Of a DNA stretch of 64,000 nucleotides, positions 8,617 through 18,846 are shown one piece after another. Position 1 is the stretch's first letter. Every line of letters begins with the position of its first letter. The position numbers and the translations under genes were made by a program. A model generated the notes under the pieces. It did not search any database, was not told where the DNA came from, and saw only the letters and a program-made list of their open reading frames with translations. Origin of the DNA: an uncultured bacterium (GTDB taxonomy: Bacteria; Bacillota; Clostridia; Lachnospirales; Lachnospiraceae); assembly GCA_947383005.1 (NCBI GenBank), contig CANDBT010000005.1, positions 1 to 64,000 of the forward strand, given 5' to 3'.

Positions 8617-9858
8617 TTGTTGGAGATTAAAATAAATGAAGCGGATAATTCCGCTAGAATTGTGGTAATCGGTGTTGGGGGTGCGGGGAATAATGCGGTA
8701 AACCGTATGATTGATGAGAATATTGCCGGTGTTGAGTTTATTGGTATCAATACGGACAAACAGGCTCTGCAGTTTTGCAAGGCTCCTACCGCCATGCAGA
8801 TTGGAGAGAAGCTGACCAAGGGCCTTGGCGCAGGGGCCAAGCCGGAGGTAGGGCAGAAGGCTGCCGAGGAAAATTCGGAGGAGCTTGCGCAGGCCATGAA
8901 GGGGGCCGACATGGTATTTGTTACCTGCGGTATGGGCGGCGGTACGGGTACCGGCGCCGCGCCGGTTATTGCCCAGTTGGCCAAGGACATGGGGATTTTG
9001 ACGGTGGGAGTGGTGACAAAGCCGTTCCGTTTTGAGGCCAGAACGCGTATGACCAATGCCCTTTCCGGTATCGAGCGGCTTAAGGAGAGCGTGGATACGC
9101 TGATTGTTATTCCCAATGATAAGCTGTTGGAGATTGTTGACCGCAGGACGACTATGCCTGATGCGCTGAAGAAAGCAGATGAAGTTTTGCAGCAGGCAGT
9201 CCAGGGCATTACGGATTTGATTAATGTGCCTGGCCTGATCAATTTGGATTTTGCCGATGTTCAGACCGTTATGACTGACAAAGGTATCGCCCATATCGGT
9301 ATCGGACATGCCAAGGGTGACGAGAAGGCGCTGGAGGCAGTAAAACAGGCTGTGGCCAGCCCTCTTTTGGAGACGACTATCGAAGGGGCTTCCCATGTGA
9401 TTATCAATATTTCCGGCGATATCAGCCTGATTGAGGCCAATGAAGCGGCCAGTTATGTGCAGGAACTGGCTGGTGATGATGCCAATATTATTTTTGGCGC
9501 TATGTATGACGAAAATGCACAGGATGAGGCCAGTATCACGGTTATTGCCACAGGCTTGGACGGCCGGGAAGTGGCTGCGCCGGTGAGCAAGGCTATGGGC
9601 GGATTCGGTACATTCAAACAAGGCAAACCCCAGTCAGCGATGAATTATGCTTCTCAGAACACGAATTCACAGGCAGCCGCCACTGCGGAAACCAGTGCGA
9701 CAGCCAGAGCGGCCGGACAGCCCCAGGGTTCTCATCAAACTGGCCCGCGGCCTACTCCGGTACCCAACCAGCAGCCGGGTGCCGCCCAGTCTTCGTATCG
9801 TCCGCTGAACCGGGATATGCAGATAAATATTCCTGATTTTTTAAAGAATAAACGATAG
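8617..9858 (+). CDS. ftsZ: Cell division protein FtsZ
   Basis: FtsZ is the tubulin-like GTPase that forms the cytokinetic ring. The 413-residue protein has the N-terminal [13 protein letters not shown] loop, the tubulin signature [11 protein letters not shown] at about residues 107-117, the T7 region [11 protein letters not shown] and a disordered Ala/Gln/Pro-rich linker (about 335-395). It closes with the C-terminal binding peptide [11 protein letters not shown]. The start is TTG at 8617 with AAGGAGG just upstream; no ATG fits the conserved N-terminus. It has its own promoter (8495-8523) and a strong terminator at 9935, so it can be transcribed alone. Confidence 0.98.
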   Translation: MLEIKINEADNSARIVVIGVGGAGNNAVNRMIDENIAGVEFIGINTDKQALQFCKAPTAMQIGEKLTKGLGAGAKPEVGQKAAEENSEELAQAMKGADMVFVTCGMGGGTGTGAAPVIAQLAKDMGILTVGVVTKPFRFEARTRMTNALSGIERLKESVDTLIVIPNDKLLEIVDRRTTMPDALKKADEVLQQAVQGITDLINVPGLINLDFADVQTVMTDKGIAHIGIGHAKGDEKALEAVKQAVASPLLETTIEGASHVIINISGDISLIEANEAASYVQELAGDDANIIFGAMYDENAQDEASITVIATGLDGREVAAPVSKAMGGFGTFKQGKPQSAMNYASQNTNSQAAATAETSATARAAGQPQGSHQTGPRPTPVPNQQPGAAQSSYRPLNRDMQINIPDFLKNKR

Positions 9859-9934
9859 TCGGGCGAATACCTGATATTTAAAACCCTCCGGGCCGGAAGA
9901 TGTTCCGTCTGAACGGTTATAGATTATGGCGAAA

Positions 9935-9968
9935 AGACAGAAATCGAAAGGATTTCTGTCTTTTTTTG
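9935..9968 (+). terminator. Intrinsic terminator of ftsZ
   Basis: AGACAGAAATC (9935-9945) pairs with GATTTCTGTCT (9951-9961) over a five-base loop and is followed by a run of T. Confidence 0.93.
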
Positions 9969-10000
9969 TCGTGGAAAAAACTGGTCCTTTGTGTCTGTCT

Positions 10001-10033
10001 TTGACAAAATTTTCCTTGGGGGATGCTTATAAT
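10001..10033 (+). promoter_or_regulatory. spoIIGA-sigE promoter with over-long spacer (Spo0A-type)
   Basis: TTGACA (10001-10006) and TATAAT (10028-10033) are perfect hexamers but are 21 bp apart. In Bacillus subtilis the spoIIG promoter also has an over-long spacer and needs phosphorylated Spo0A. TTTGACA overlapping the -35 differs by one base from the 0A box complement TTCGACA. Sequence and spacing are seen; Spo0A control is inferred from homology. Confidence 0.7.
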
Positions 10034-10086
10034 GATACCGTAACAAATAAGATTTTCTGGCAGGAAAGGGGGCGGACAAAACCGAT

Positions 10087-10914
10087 GTGACAGTCAAATT
10101 GTATTTGGATGTCTATTTTGCCGTGAATTTTGCCATGGATTATTTGCTGCTCTCTATGGTAAAGTGTTTTTTTCATCTTCCTGCCCGCCCTTTGCGTTTG
10201 GCTATGGGAGCATTGGCAGGCGCCGGATGGGCATGTGTGGATTTGCTTTTGGGGTTGGCCGGCTGGATACAGTTGGCTTTTGCCTGGCTCGGAGCGGGAA
10301 GCCTTATGGTTGCTTTGGCTTTTGGCCTGAAAAAGAGCCGGGAAGGCATGCGGGAATTAGCTGTGAGGCTGGTGGCTTTCTGGGCGGTAAGTGCAGCAGC
10401 CGGAGGGCTTTTGGGTATATGGGAAAGCAGGAATTTTCAATGGTATCTGCCGGGGGAGGGAGGTTTTGGACAATGGAATTTGATGGCCTTGTGTTTCGGC
10501 GCGGCAGGGATTTATTTTGGTGTCAGCGGCTGTCTGAAGTTTATCAGCGGTCATATGCAGGAACAGCATATTCTTTATCAAGTGAGGCTATCCTGTAAAG
10601 GCCGGACAAAAACGGTGAATGCTCTGTGGGATACAGGCAATCATTTGTATGAACCATATAGCCATCAGCCGGTCCATGTGATTACCCGTGAAGTGTGCCA
10701 GCAGTTATGTAATAAGGTTTCACAGATCATTTATATTCCGTTTCGGACAGTGGGCTCCGATTATGGCCTGATGCCCGGGATACGGATAGATTTTATGGAG
10801 GTGGAGAAAGACGGAAAGCTAATCCGGCGGTACGAACGTCCCTGGCTGGCTGTCAGTCAGAATCCGCTTTCTGCCGATTGTCAGTATGAAATGCTGCTTC
10901 ACGGAAAGAAATAG
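10087..10914 (+). CDS. spoIIGA: Sporulation sigma-E factor processing peptidase SpoIIGA
   Basis: SpoIIGA is the membrane-embedded aspartic-type protease that removes the pro-sequence of sigma-E in the mother cell. The 275-residue protein has a hydrophobic N-terminal half with several membrane segments (about residues 1-150) and a soluble C-terminal half. The catalytic motif is WDTGNHLYEP, with Asp182. The start is GTG at 10087, which restores the family's N-terminal YLDVYFAVNFAMDYLLL. It precedes sigE by 15 bp, so protease and substrate are co-transcribed from the 21-bp-spacer promoter. Confidence 0.93.
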   Translation: MTVKLYLDVYFAVNFAMDYLLLSMVKCFFHLPARPLRLAMGALAGAGWACVDLLLGLAGWIQLAFAWLGAGSLMVALAFGLKKSREGMRELAVRLVAFWAVSAAAGGLLGIWESRNFQWYLPGEGGFGQWNLMALCFGAAGIYFGVSGCLKFISGHMQEQHILYQVRLSCKGRTKTVNALWDTGNHLYEPYSHQPVHVITREVCQQLCNKVSQIIYIPFRTVGSDYGLMPGIRIDFMEVEKDGKLIRRYERPWLAVSQNPLSADCQYEMLLHGKK

Positions 10915-10929
10915 AAAGAACTTGGAGGA

Positions 10930-11679
10930 ATGAAGGAAATGATAGTAAAGGTTTCGATACCGAACCGGTTCCAGTTTAAAGCGGTAACATCATTCAAAAC
11001 AATGTTGTGGCCAAAACAGGGGGAAGTGCACTACATAGGTGGGGCGGATATCCTTCCGCCGCCTTTAGACGGAAACGAGGAGGCAAAACTGATAGCCCGG
11101 CTGGGGACGGAGGGAGAAAAGGAAGCCCGTTCTCAGCTTATCGAGCACAATCTGAGATTAGTAGTTTATATTGCAAAGAAATTTGACAATACTTGTGTAG
11201 GTGTAGAGGATCTGATTTCTATAGGGACAATCGGTTTGATCAAAGCGATTAATACTTTTAACCCCAATAAAAATATTAAATTGGCGACGTATGCTTCCCG
11301 TTGTATTGAGAATGAGATATTGATGTACCTTCGCAGAAACAATAAAACCCGTATGGAAGTGTCTATTGATGAACCGCTGAATGTTGATTGGGATGGCAAT
11401 GAATTGTTGTTGTCCGATATTCTTGGTACAGACGAGGATATTATTTACCGTGGTCTGGAAGATGAGACAGAAAAGAGTTTGCTGAATCATGCCATCAGTC
11501 GTTTAAGTCCCCGGGAAAGAAAAATTGTAGAGCTGCGGTATGGGTTGAAAGATGTGGATGGGGCGGAAATGACACAAAAAGAAGTAGCGGACCTGCTGGG
11601 TATTTCCCAGTCTTATATTTCCCGGCTGGAAAAAAAGATTATGAAACGGTTGAAAAAGGAAATTGTCCGGCTTGAATGA
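10930..11679 (+). CDS. sigE: RNA polymerase sporulation sigma factor SigE
   Basis: This 249-residue sigma-70 factor directs early mother-cell transcription. Region 2 ([16 protein letters not shown] and [14 protein letters not shown]) and region 4 ([12 protein letters not shown], then a helix-turn-helix around residues 215-245 with [18 protein letters not shown]) are clear. The first 25-30 residues form the pro-sequence expected to be cleaved by SpoIIGA, encoded just upstream. The ATG at 10930 has GGAGG close by. The usual downstream partner sigG is not present; spoIIP overlaps its 3' end instead. Confidence 0.95.
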   Translation: MKEMIVKVSIPNRFQFKAVTSFKTMLWPKQGEVHYIGGADILPPPLDGNEEAKLIARLGTEGEKEARSQLIEHNLRLVVYIAKKFDNTCVGVEDLISIGTIGLIKAINTFNPNKNIKLATYASRCIENEILMYLRRNNKTRMEVSIDEPLNVDWDGNELLLSDILGTDEDIIYRGLEDETEKSLLNHAISRLSPRERKIVELRYGLKDVDGAEMTQKEVADLLGISQSYISRLEKKIMKRLKKEIVRLE

Positions 11680-12994
11680 CTGGCTTGCTTGGTTGCGGTA
11701 TGGGCTGACAGTGCTGCTGGGAAGCTGTTATCCGGCTATATCCCCGGAAAAGCCGGAAAATGTTATCCGGGAAAAAGATCCGGCTTACGCCCTTTATCAG
11801 GAATACAGGTATACGTATGATACGTACGTATACCTTTTTTGGGATGAAAGTACAGGAGCAGGGCCGGAGGAAGCGGGAATCATGGATTTGGGCGGGGACG
11901 GATTTAGCGGCGGGACATGGAACCGGCTGGAATATTATGTTGACGGGAGCGGGCCAAACGGGGAAAATTTTGCTGACGGGAGCGGGCCGGGCGGGGAAAA
12001 TTATGCCGACGGGAGTGTGCCGGGCGGGGGAAATCCTGCCGACGGGAGCGGGCTGGGCGGGGGAAATCCTGCCAACGGGCAGGAGAATCTGCCTGCAAAA
12101 GGTTTTCCCGGTGCCGGAGGCAATGTCTATGGGGAAGCTCCTTCCGGTGCGGGAGATGTTGTTCCGGGAGAGAGCGGTCCTGGCGGCGGAACACCGACAG
12201 AAGGTGAAAACAAGAATACCGTGCCGGCAATGGCGCAGCTTCAGGATTATGATTTCCTGATGAAAAATTTCTATACTGTCCATACATCTACCACGGCGCC
12301 CCGGGATTTGATGAAAGCGGAAGTATTATTGGGAACGGATATGCGGTTGGAAAAGGACTCTTCCATACCGCAGATTTTGATTTACCACACCCATTCCCAG
12401 GAACGGTATGCTGACTATGGCCCGGATAACCCCGGCGCTACGGTGGTAGAAGCAGGGAATTACCTGACAGAGCTTCTTCAGAACAAAGGATGGCAGGTCA
12501 TTCATGATACGACTGCTTACGATATCAAAGGCGGTAAGTTGGACAGAAGCAGGGCGTATAATTATGCCCTGGAAGGGATCAGTGAAATTGTCAATAATAA
12601 TCCGTCAATCCAAGTTATTCTGGACATTCACCGCGACGGAGTGAAGGAGAGCCTGCACCTGATGTCAGAGGTGAACGGCAAGCCGACAGCCAATATTATG
12701 TTCTTCCAGGGGATGAGCCGGACGCCGGAGGCGCTTATCGACTATCTGCCAAATCCGAACCTGTCGGGGAATCTGGCATTTACCTTACAGATGCAGCTAA
12801 AAGCGGCCAGGGATTATCCGGGATTTACGCGGAAGATTTATATGAAAGGGTTAAGGTATAATCTGCATTTGCGGCCAAGGTCGGCTTTGGTAGAAGTGGG
12901 GGCGCAGACGAACAGCATCCAGGAGGCAAAAAATGCTATGGAACCGCTGGCAGAAATCCTGGATGAAGTGCTGTGTGCAGGTTCGGGCGAATAA
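11663..12994 (+). CDS. spoIIP: Stage II sporulation protein P (SpoIIP) with an internal Gly-rich repeat linker
   Basis: SpoIIP is a peptidoglycan amidase/endopeptidase needed for engulfment. The C-terminal domain (about residues 210-440) has the family motifs [22 protein letters not shown] and [11 protein letters not shown], including the zinc-ligand histidines. The N-terminus has a hydrophobic segment (about 8-25) for membrane attachment. Between about residues 95 and 145 lies a low-complexity tandem repeat built on DGSGPGGEN-like units. The best start is TTG at 11663 or TTG at 11672, both inside the sigE 3' end, implying coupling to sigE. Assignment of domain is firm; the exact start is not. 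Confidence 0.88.
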   Translation: MSGLNDWLAWLRYGLTVLLGSCYPAISPEKPENVIREKDPAYALYQEYRYTYDTYVYLFWDESTGAGPEEAGIMDLGGDGFSGGTWNRLEYYVDGSGPNGENFADGSGPGGENYADGSVPGGGNPADGSGLGGGNPANGQENLPAKGFPGAGGNVYGEAPSGAGDVVPGESGPGGGTPTEGENKNTVPAMAQLQDYDFLMKNFYTVHTSTTAPRDLMKAEVLLGTDMRLEKDSSIPQILIYHTHSQERYADYGPDNPGATVVEAGNYLTELLQNKGWQVIHDTTAYDIKGGKLDRSRAYNYALEGISEIVNNNPSIQVILDIHRDGVKESLHLMSEVNGKPTANIMFFQGMSRTPEALIDYLPNPNLSGNLAFTLQMQLKAARDYPGFTRKIYMKGLRYNLHLRPRSALVEVGAQTNSIQEAKNAMEPLAEILDEVLCAGSGE

Positions 12995-13033
12995 AGCGTA
13001 ACCGTTTAGGGGATATCTGGACGGTTACGCTTT
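12993..13033 (+). terminator. Stem-loop after spoIIP
   Basis: AAAGCGTAACCGT (12993-13005) pairs perfectly with ACGGTTACGCTTT (13021-13033). There is no long T run after it, so termination on the + strand may be weak. Confidence 0.6.
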
Positions 13034-13204
13034 AGAGGCAGAGGAAGCTTATGGCAGAGGAGTGGGGAGGGGAAAGATTTCGGGGACTGTGTGAAAGCCC
13101 GGCTGAAGGCGGAAAAGAAGAGGCTGGGGGAAAGCATGGGGAAGAAAAGCATGAGGAAGAGCCATAGGTAAGATTGTGAAAAAGCAAAACATATAGGTCA
13201 TGCT

Positions 13205-13645
13205 CTATTCTTTATGAGCATGGTCATACAAAAGCTGAATATCCTCAGGAAGCCGATCCGGCAGCAGCTCATGGATATGGTCCTCATTTCCGTCCTGGAT
13301 GGCCTGCTCATAATACCAGCATTTGAAACGGATCATATCTAATGTTTTCTCCAGCCGCTGGATTTCCGCCTCCACGGCCTCTTTTTGTTTCTGAAAAAGC
13401 TCCAGCCTCTGCCCGTAGGTTTCGCTGCCTAAGGCGCACCAGGCCATAAATTGCTTGATATTTTTGATTTCCATGCCGGATTTTTTCAGACATTCGATCA
13501 CACGCAGGGTCTCCATTTCCTGCTCTGTGAATTTCCGGATGCCGGAGGTGCGCTGCATATGGGGAAAAAGCCCCTCCTTGTCGTAGTAGCGCAGGGTGGA
13601 AATGGGAATATGAAACATCTCTGATATTTGTCCAATCGTATACAT
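13205..13645 (-). CDS. MerR-family transcriptional regulator
   Basis: A 146-residue regulator. The N-terminal winged helix-turn-helix (YTIGQISEMFHIPISTLRYYDKEGLF) is the MerR DNA-binding signature. A coiled-coil dimerisation helix follows at about residues 80-115. No cysteine pattern for metals is seen, so the ligand is unknown. It is divergent from a broken aldo/keto reductase gene at 13835; such regulator-reductase pairs are common, and the remnant was probably its target. It ends 210 bp from spoIIP on the opposite strand. Confidence 0.9.
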   Translation of the reverse strand: MYTIGQISEMFHIPISTLRYYDKEGLFPHMQRTSGIRKFTEQEMETLRVIECLKKSGMEIKNIKQFMAWCALGSETYGQRLELFQKQKEAVEAEIQRLEKTLDMIRFKCWYYEQAIQDGNEDHIHELLPDRLPEDIQLLYDHAHKE

Positions 13646-13834
13646 GGGAATTCCTTTGTTTATGAAAATTTTGTATTGACCTAAAGTCAGGTTCAGGTGT
13701 TAAAATAACATAAAACAGCGGGAAAGTCAAGATGGCAAGGGAAATTCCCATAACGAATCAGTGGAGTGCTGATTACTCGAGAATTTATGCTATGGCATAA
13801 ACAATGATACAGCAGTAGGGAGGATTTATCGCAT

Positions 13835-13964
13835 ATGGAATACAGAACTAAAAAAGACCGGAGATAAGGTCAGTATCATCGGCCTGGGAACCGGCTACAT
13901 AGCAGAAGTTCCTGAGAAGGAAGCGGTTAAGGCTCTTTTGCTTGCCCATGAAAAGGGAATCTAA
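13835..13964 (+). pseudogene. Aldo/keto reductase N-terminal remnant
   Basis: An ATG at 13835 after AGGGAGG begins MEYRT; the reading then shifts frame and continues as KKTGDKVSIIGLGTGYI and AVKALLLAHEKGI before TAA at 13962. This is the start of an aldo/keto reductase (N-terminal beta strand and first helix) with a small indel near 13850. The remaining 250 or so residues are gone. It faces the MerR gene and probably belonged to its regulon. Confidence 0.65.
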
Positions 13965-14042
13965 AAGGGTGTTATCAGATATAGATTTGCGCAGGGAAAC
14001 TTCAGGAGTATATAGGCTGAAAGAAAAAAGGAGGAAATTGTC

Positions 14043-15044
14043 ATGTCAGAGCAAAAGAAAGTTCCAGGAACAGGCGGAGATCATTACATTCCTTATGAGG
14101 AGCGCACCGGCGGGGAATCGGTGGTGTTTTTTACCCGTGATTTGTCGGCTGAGGGACTGGTGAAAATCTATGGGCGTATTCAGGAGGTATTAGAAGGCAA
14201 GGTGGCCGTAAAGCTTCATACCGGCGAGAAAAACGGTCCCAATATCATCCCGCGGGAGTGGGTAAAGACATTGCTGGAAGAGAAGCTGCCAAAGGGTGTT
14301 ATCATTGAGACCAACTCCTACTATGAGGGAGACCGGGATTCCACCGAGAAGCATCGGGAGACCTTAAAGGTCAACGGCTGGACCTTTGCGCCGGTGGATA
14401 TCATGGATGAAGACGGGACGGTGTTCTTGCCGGTAAGGAGGGGCAAATGGTTTACGGAGATGTCCATGGGCAAGACTCTGACGGAATATGATTCCCTGCT
14501 GGCCCTCACCCATTTTAAGGGCCATACCAAGGGGGGCTTCGGAGGTTCCAACAAGAACATCGGTATCGGCTGTGCGGACGGGAAGGTGGGCAAGGCCATG
14601 ATTCACACCACCCCGGGTCAGAATGACCAGTGGGATATCAGCGATGAGGAATTCATGGAGCGCATGACCGAATCCACCAAGGCGGTGGCGGATCATTTCG
14701 GCAAAAAGATTGCCTACATCAATGTGATGCGGAACATGTCGGTTTCCTGCGACTGCGAGGGGATCTATGCGGAGCCGGTGGTGACTCCCAATGTGGGAAT
14801 CTGCGCTTCTTTGGACATTCTGGCTTTGGATCAGGCATGTGTGGATATCATCTATGCCATGAAAGAGGAGGAACGCCATGCCCTGGTGGAGCGGATGGAA
14901 ACCCGCCACGGGCTGCGCCAGCTTTCCTATATGAAGGAGCTGGGTATGGGCAACGACCGGTACCGGCTGGTGGATATTGATAAGGAGGATCAGACGGTGG
15001 CTCTGGCGGATGTGGTGAAGGATCTGGCGCCGTTTGAAGGGTGA
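14043..15044 (+). CDS. DUF362 domain-containing protein
   Basis: A 333-residue cytoplasmic protein matching the DUF362 family by its conserved run: VAVKLHTGEKN near residue 60, VIIETNSYYEGDR near 95, LTHFKGHTKGGFGGSNKNIGIG near 165 and VGICASLDILALDQACVDI near 255. DUF362 proteins are often fused to ferredoxin domains; no CxxCxxC cluster is seen here. The biochemical role is not established. The ATG at 14043 follows AGGAGG. It stands alone, with a terminator at 15101. Confidence 0.85.
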   Translation: MSEQKKVPGTGGDHYIPYEERTGGESVVFFTRDLSAEGLVKIYGRIQEVLEGKVAVKLHTGEKNGPNIIPREWVKTLLEEKLPKGVIIETNSYYEGDRDSTEKHRETLKVNGWTFAPVDIMDEDGTVFLPVRRGKWFTEMSMGKTLTEYDSLLALTHFKGHTKGGFGGSNKNIGIGCADGKVGKAMIHTTPGQNDQWDISDEEFMERMTESTKAVADHFGKKIAYINVMRNMSVSCDCEGIYAEPVVTPNVGICASLDILALDQACVDIIYAMKEEERHALVERMETRHGLRQLSYMKELGMGNDRYRLVDIDKEDQTVALADVVKDLAPFEG

Positions 15045-15100
15045 CGGGCTTTGGCTTTTCAGATATCAGAACGGTGTTAAGAAACACGGATTAAGCAACT

Positions 15101-15136
15101 GTGGGGATCTCATTTTAAGGATTCCCACCTTTTTTA
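15101..15136 (+). terminator. Intrinsic terminator after the DUF362 gene
   Basis: GTGGGGATC (15101-15109) pairs with GATTCCCAC (15120-15128) and is followed by CTTTTTT. Confidence 0.85.
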
Positions 15137-15139
15137 TTT

Positions 15140-15262
15140 CATAGGAAAGTACGTCCTATGAAACAAAAACGCTCCGCGTGGATGCGTACTCCGCGCAAAG
15201 GAAGATGGCTGCTGGCGCAGCCGCGCTCCGGCACGAGAGTCCGGCAAGCCGGACTATTACAA
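15140..15262. repeat. Intergenic hairpin module (ACGCTCCGCG type)
   Basis: The sequence has CATAGGAAAGTACGTCCTATG, then ACGCTCCGCG and further short GC-rich hairpins (GCTGCTGGCGCAGC; GAGAGTCCGGC). A closely similar arrangement lies at 18540-18650, and part of it at 40371-40405. No gene is seen between 15045 and 15429. Confidence 0.65.
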
Positions 15263-15429
15263 TAAAGCATTTGAAATCGTCTAAAAGTTTTTTAATATTC
15301 TTGCAAATCTGAGGATTTCAGGGTAAGATAAAAGGATGTCAGGAGATATTGACGGGAAAACAAGAAAAACGATGTTAATGTTCGCAGGGGATCTGAGAAC
15401 GTGACAAAATGATCAGGAGAGAAAAACCT

Positions 15430-17244
15430 ATGGCAGCAATAGACCAAAGTAAAATTCGCAATTTTTGTATTATCGCTCACATTGACCACGGAAAATCCAC
15501 GCTGGCCGACCGGATTATTGAGAAAACCGGACTGCTGACCAGCAGGGAAATGCAGTCTCAGGTATTAGACAATATGGAGCTGGAGCGGGAACGGGGAATT
15601 ACCATCAAGGCTCAGACCGTGCGCATTATCTATCAGGCAAAAGATGGCCAGGAGTATATTTTTAATTTGATTGACACTCCCGGCCATGTGGATTTTAACT
15701 ATGAGGTCAGCCGCAGCCTGGCTGCCTGTGACGGCGCTGTGCTGGTGGTAGATGCTGCGCAGGGGATTGAAGCCCAGACTCTGGCCAATGTTTATCTGGC
15801 CCTGGATCATGATTTGGATGTATTCCCGGTAATCAACAAGATTGATTTGCCGAGTGCCGATCCGGACCGGGTGGCCAATGAAATTGAGGATGTTATCGGG
15901 ATAGAGGCTCACGACGCGCCGCGGATTTCGGCCAAGACCGGGCAGAATGTGGAAGAAGTGTTGGAGGCGATTGTCCATCGGATACCGGCGCCTGGAGGAA
16001 ATCCTGAGGCACCGCTGCAGGCATTGATTTTCGATTCCGTATATGATTCTTATAAAGGGGTTATCGTATTTTGCCGGATTATGGAAGGGACGGTAAAAAA
16101 AGGGACGTTGATCCGGATGATGGCTACGGGAGCCGAGGAAGAGGTCGTGGAGGTGGGATATTTTGGCGCGGGCCGCTTTATTCCCTGTGAAAGCCTCAGC
16201 GCAGGTATGGTTGGCTATCTGACAGCCAGTATTAAAAATGTGAAGGATACCCGTGTGGGTGACACGATTACCGATGTGGCCCATCCTTGCGAGCGGCCGT
16301 TGCCGGGATATAAAAAAGTGACATCCATGGTATATTGCGGGTTGTATCCGGCGGATGGGGCCAGATACAATGATTTGCGGGAAGCTTTGGAAAAACTGCA
16401 GCTTAACGATGCTTCCCTTTTTTATGAACCGGAGACTTCCGTTGCGCTGGGATTTGGTTTCCGCTGCGGTTTTCTGGGGCTTTTGCATTTGGAGATTATC
16501 GAAGAACGGCTGGAACGGGAATATAACCTGGATTTGGTGACGACTGCCCCCAGTGTGGTTTACCGTGTATATAAGAAAAACGGAGAAGTGATCGAGCTTA
16601 CGAATCCGACCAATCTGCCGGACCCGACGGAAATTGATTATATGGAAGAGCCGGTGGTGTCTGCGGAAATTATGGTGACGACAGAATTTGTAGGTGCGAT
16701 TATGACTCTGTGCCAGGAACGGCGAGGTGTTTACAAGGGGATGGAATATATGGAAGAAACACGGGCATTATTAAAATATGACCTTCCTCTGAATGAGATT
16801 ATTTATGACTTTTTTGACGCGCTGAAATCCCGCTCCCGGGGATATGCTTCTTTTGATTATGATTTAAAAGGGTATGAGCGCGCGGAGCTGGTGAAACTGG
16901 ATATTTTGGTGAACCGGGAAGAAGTGGACGCCTTGTCCTTTATCGTCCATGCAGCGTCGGCTTATGAGCGAGGGCGGAAAATGTGCGAGAAGCTCAAAGG
17001 TGAGATTCCCCGCCATCTTTTTGAAATCCCGATTCAGGCCGCTATCGGGGGGAAGATTATTGCCCGGGAGACGGTGAAGGCTGTGCGCAAGGATGTCCTG
17101 GCTAAATGCTACGGCGGCGATATTACCCGGAAAAAGAAACTGTTAGAGAAGCAAAAGGAAGGAAAAAAACGGATGCGTCAGATTGGCAATGTGGAGATTC
17201 CGCAGAAAGCCTTTATGAGCGTACTTAAGCTGGATGATGAGTAA
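15430..17244 (+). CDS. lepA: Elongation factor 4 (LepA), translational GTPase
   Basis: LepA is a ribosome-associated GTPase related to EF-G that acts in translation fidelity and initiation. The G domain shows AHIDHGKST, the effector region [17 protein letters not shown] and NKIDLP. The EF-G-like domains and the LepA-specific C-terminal domain ([19 protein letters not shown]) follow. The start is ATG at 15430, nine bases after AGGAGA, giving 604 residues, the usual length; an ATG at 15409 in frame lacks a ribosome site. It overlaps hemW by 11 bp, a common Firmicutes pair. Confidence 0.97.
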   Translation: MAAIDQSKIRNFCIIAHIDHGKSTLADRIIEKTGLLTSREMQSQVLDNMELERERGITIKAQTVRIIYQAKDGQEYIFNLIDTPGHVDFNYEVSRSLAACDGAVLVVDAAQGIEAQTLANVYLALDHDLDVFPVINKIDLPSADPDRVANEIEDVIGIEAHDAPRISAKTGQNVEEVLEAIVHRIPAPGGNPEAPLQALIFDSVYDSYKGVIVFCRIMEGTVKKGTLIRMMATGAEEEVVEVGYFGAGRFIPCESLSAGMVGYLTASIKNVKDTRVGDTITDVAHPCERPLPGYKKVTSMVYCGLYPADGARYNDLREALEKLQLNDASLFYEPETSVALGFGFRCGFLGLLHLEIIEERLEREYNLDLVTTAPSVVYRVYKKNGEVIELTNPTNLPDPTEIDYMEEPVVSAEIMVTTEFVGAIMTLCQERRGVYKGMEYMEETRALLKYDLPLNEIIYDFFDALKSRSRGYASFDYDLKGYERAELVKLDILVNREEVDALSFIVHAASAYERGRKMCEKLKGEIPRHLFEIPIQAAIGGKIIARETVKAVRKDVLAKCYGGDITRKKKLLEKQKEGKKRMRQIGNVEIPQKAFMSVLKLDDE

Positions 17245-18451
17245 AAACGAAATGGAATTGTACATCCATATCCCGTTCTGCGCCCATAAATGCGGATATT
17301 GTGATTTTTTGTCTTTTGCCGCCCCAGAGCGGTCGTATCGGGGATATGTAGATAAGCTGATTGAAGAGATATATGGCCAGAGCAAGTATTTCCGCGGCAA
17401 TCATGTGACAACGGTTTTTGTGGGCGGCGGGACACCATCCATGCTGCCGTCAGAGATGGTGGAAGAGCTGTTTGCGGTTCTCTATGAATGTTTTGCCATT
17501 GATTTTGACGCGGAGATTACGATTGAGGCCAATCCCGGCACGCTGACTATGGACAAGCTGGAAACATATCGCCAGAGCGGGATTAACCGGCTCAGCCTGG
17601 GGCTTCAGTCCACGGATGATCAGGAATTGAAGACTCTGGGGAGGATCCATACTTTTGAGGGTTTTCTCAAAAGCTATCAGCGGGCCCGCCAGGTGGGATT
17701 TGCGAATATTAACGTGGATTTGATGTCTGCCCTTCCCGGACAGACGGTTCATTCATGGAAGAATACTTTGCGTAAAGTTACTATGCTGAAGCCGGAGCAT
17801 ATTTCTGCCTACAGCTTGATGATAGAAGAGGGAACGCCCTTTTATGAGCGCTATGGGCCGGCAAATGTAAGGCGCTACGACCGGCTTTGGGCGAAGAATA
17901 AAACAGAGGGCGGCCCGCAATGGGCAGCCTGGCCACCGCTGCCAACAGAAGATGAGGACCGGGAAATGTATCATCTGACCAAGGAATTTTTGGCGGCGCA
18001 GGGGTACAACCGCTATGAAATATCCAATTACGCCAAAGCAGGAAGCGAATGCCTGCATAATATCGGCTATTGGACTGGTGTGGATTATCTTGGCCTTGGC
18101 CTGGGTGCTTCTTCTTATATTGACGGCTGCCGTTATTGCAATACGCCGGATCTGCGGGAATATCTGTCTCTGGACTGGAAAAGGCCGAGAGCGGCCGTGC
18201 GGAATGTCCAGGAGCTGACCCTTGAGGAAAAGATGGAAGAATTTATGTTTCTGGGCCTGCGGATGGCAAGGGGAGTGTCGGGCAGCGAGTTTTTGGGCCG
18301 TTTTGGCAGGAATATGTGGAATATTTATGAAGCGCCGCTGAAAAAGCTGAAGGCGCAGGGGCTGATCGAGGTGGAGGCGCCCTGGGTGCGGCTGAGCCAG
18401 TTGGGGATAGATGTGAGCAATCAGGTGCTTAGTGAGTTTTTGTTGGATTGA
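17234..18451 (+). CDS. hemW: HemW-like radical SAM protein (heme chaperone family)
   Basis: A 405-residue radical SAM enzyme of the HemN/HemW family. The cluster motif is CAHKCGYC (CX3CX2C) near residue 14, followed by GGGTPS, the IEANPGT strand and a C-terminal HemN-type domain. HemW proteins are thought to handle heme rather than oxidise coproporphyrinogen; position directly behind lepA is typical of hemW. The ATG at 17234 overlaps the end of lepA, so translation is probably coupled. The usual following genes hrcA-grpE-dnaK are absent; a repeat element follows. Confidence 0.92.
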   Translation: MMSKNEMELYIHIPFCAHKCGYCDFLSFAAPERSYRGYVDKLIEEIYGQSKYFRGNHVTTVFVGGGTPSMLPSEMVEELFAVLYECFAIDFDAEITIEANPGTLTMDKLETYRQSGINRLSLGLQSTDDQELKTLGRIHTFEGFLKSYQRARQVGFANINVDLMSALPGQTVHSWKNTLRKVTMLKPEHISAYSLMIEEGTPFYERYGPANVRRYDRLWAKNKTEGGPQWAAWPPLPTEDEDREMYHLTKEFLAAQGYNRYEISNYAKAGSECLHNIGYWTGVDYLGLGLGASSYIDGCRYCNTPDLREYLSLDWKRPRAAVRNVQELTLEEKMEEFMFLGLRMARGVSGSEFLGRFGRNMWNIYEAPLKKLKAQGLIEVEAPWVRLSQLGIDVSNQVLSEFLLD

Positions 18452-18461
18452 ACGGAAATAA

Positions 18462-18723
18462 GTTCATGAACGGTTGCAATCCGTAACCGCATATGCCCAT
18501 AATAAATTGCCTTCGGCAATGGGGCATATGCGTTTTTCTATCATAGGAAAGTTCGTCCTATGATAGAAAAACGCTCCGCGAGGATCGCACTGCGGCGGAA
18601 AGGAATCATGTCGCTGAAGCGACCCGCCGCAGGAGAATCCTGCGAAGCAGGATTCTTTGCTCCCATAATGATATCTGCCCATGGCTAATCAGCGGAGTGA
18701 TTAGCCATGGTGTGAACAATAAC
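18462..18723. repeat. Modular intergenic hairpin element, copy 3, with a different core
   Basis: The right end carries the same CCATGGCTAATCA hairpin arm set as the copy at 1868, in reverse orientation, then GTGTGAACAATAAC. The left side carries GCATATGCCC and a CATAGGAAAG/CTATGATAG hairpin. The core is not the CTACACTCCG type but the ACGCTCCGCG / TGTCGCTGAAGCGACCCGCC type found at 15140 and 40371. This shows ends and cores combining freely. Confidence 0.75.
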
Positions 18724-18846
18724 TTGCTGTTCCCTAAAACAAGAATAATTTTGTGATATGGGTTGTATTTTTTACACGCTTGATATATAATAAAAATGTG
18801 ATTGTGATGCACAATAGCTTCAATAAAAGTGTGAAGGAGTGTATCT

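Noticed and set aside
8470-9621. Long open frame antisense to ftsZ
   Set aside because: It is the shadow of the ftsZ codon pattern, with no ribosome site or family resemblance.
13051-13167. A 38-codon Glu/Gly-rich frame between spoIIP and the MerR gene
   Set aside because: Low-complexity, no clear ribosome site, and it lies in the 3' region after a spoIIP hairpin.
15565-16488. Long open frame antisense to lepA
   Set aside because: It is the complement of well-conserved lepA codons.
17234-18451. Calling the gene hemN (coproporphyrinogen oxidase)
   Set aside because: Position behind lepA and HemW-like length favour the heme-chaperone branch, and no other heme genes are present.
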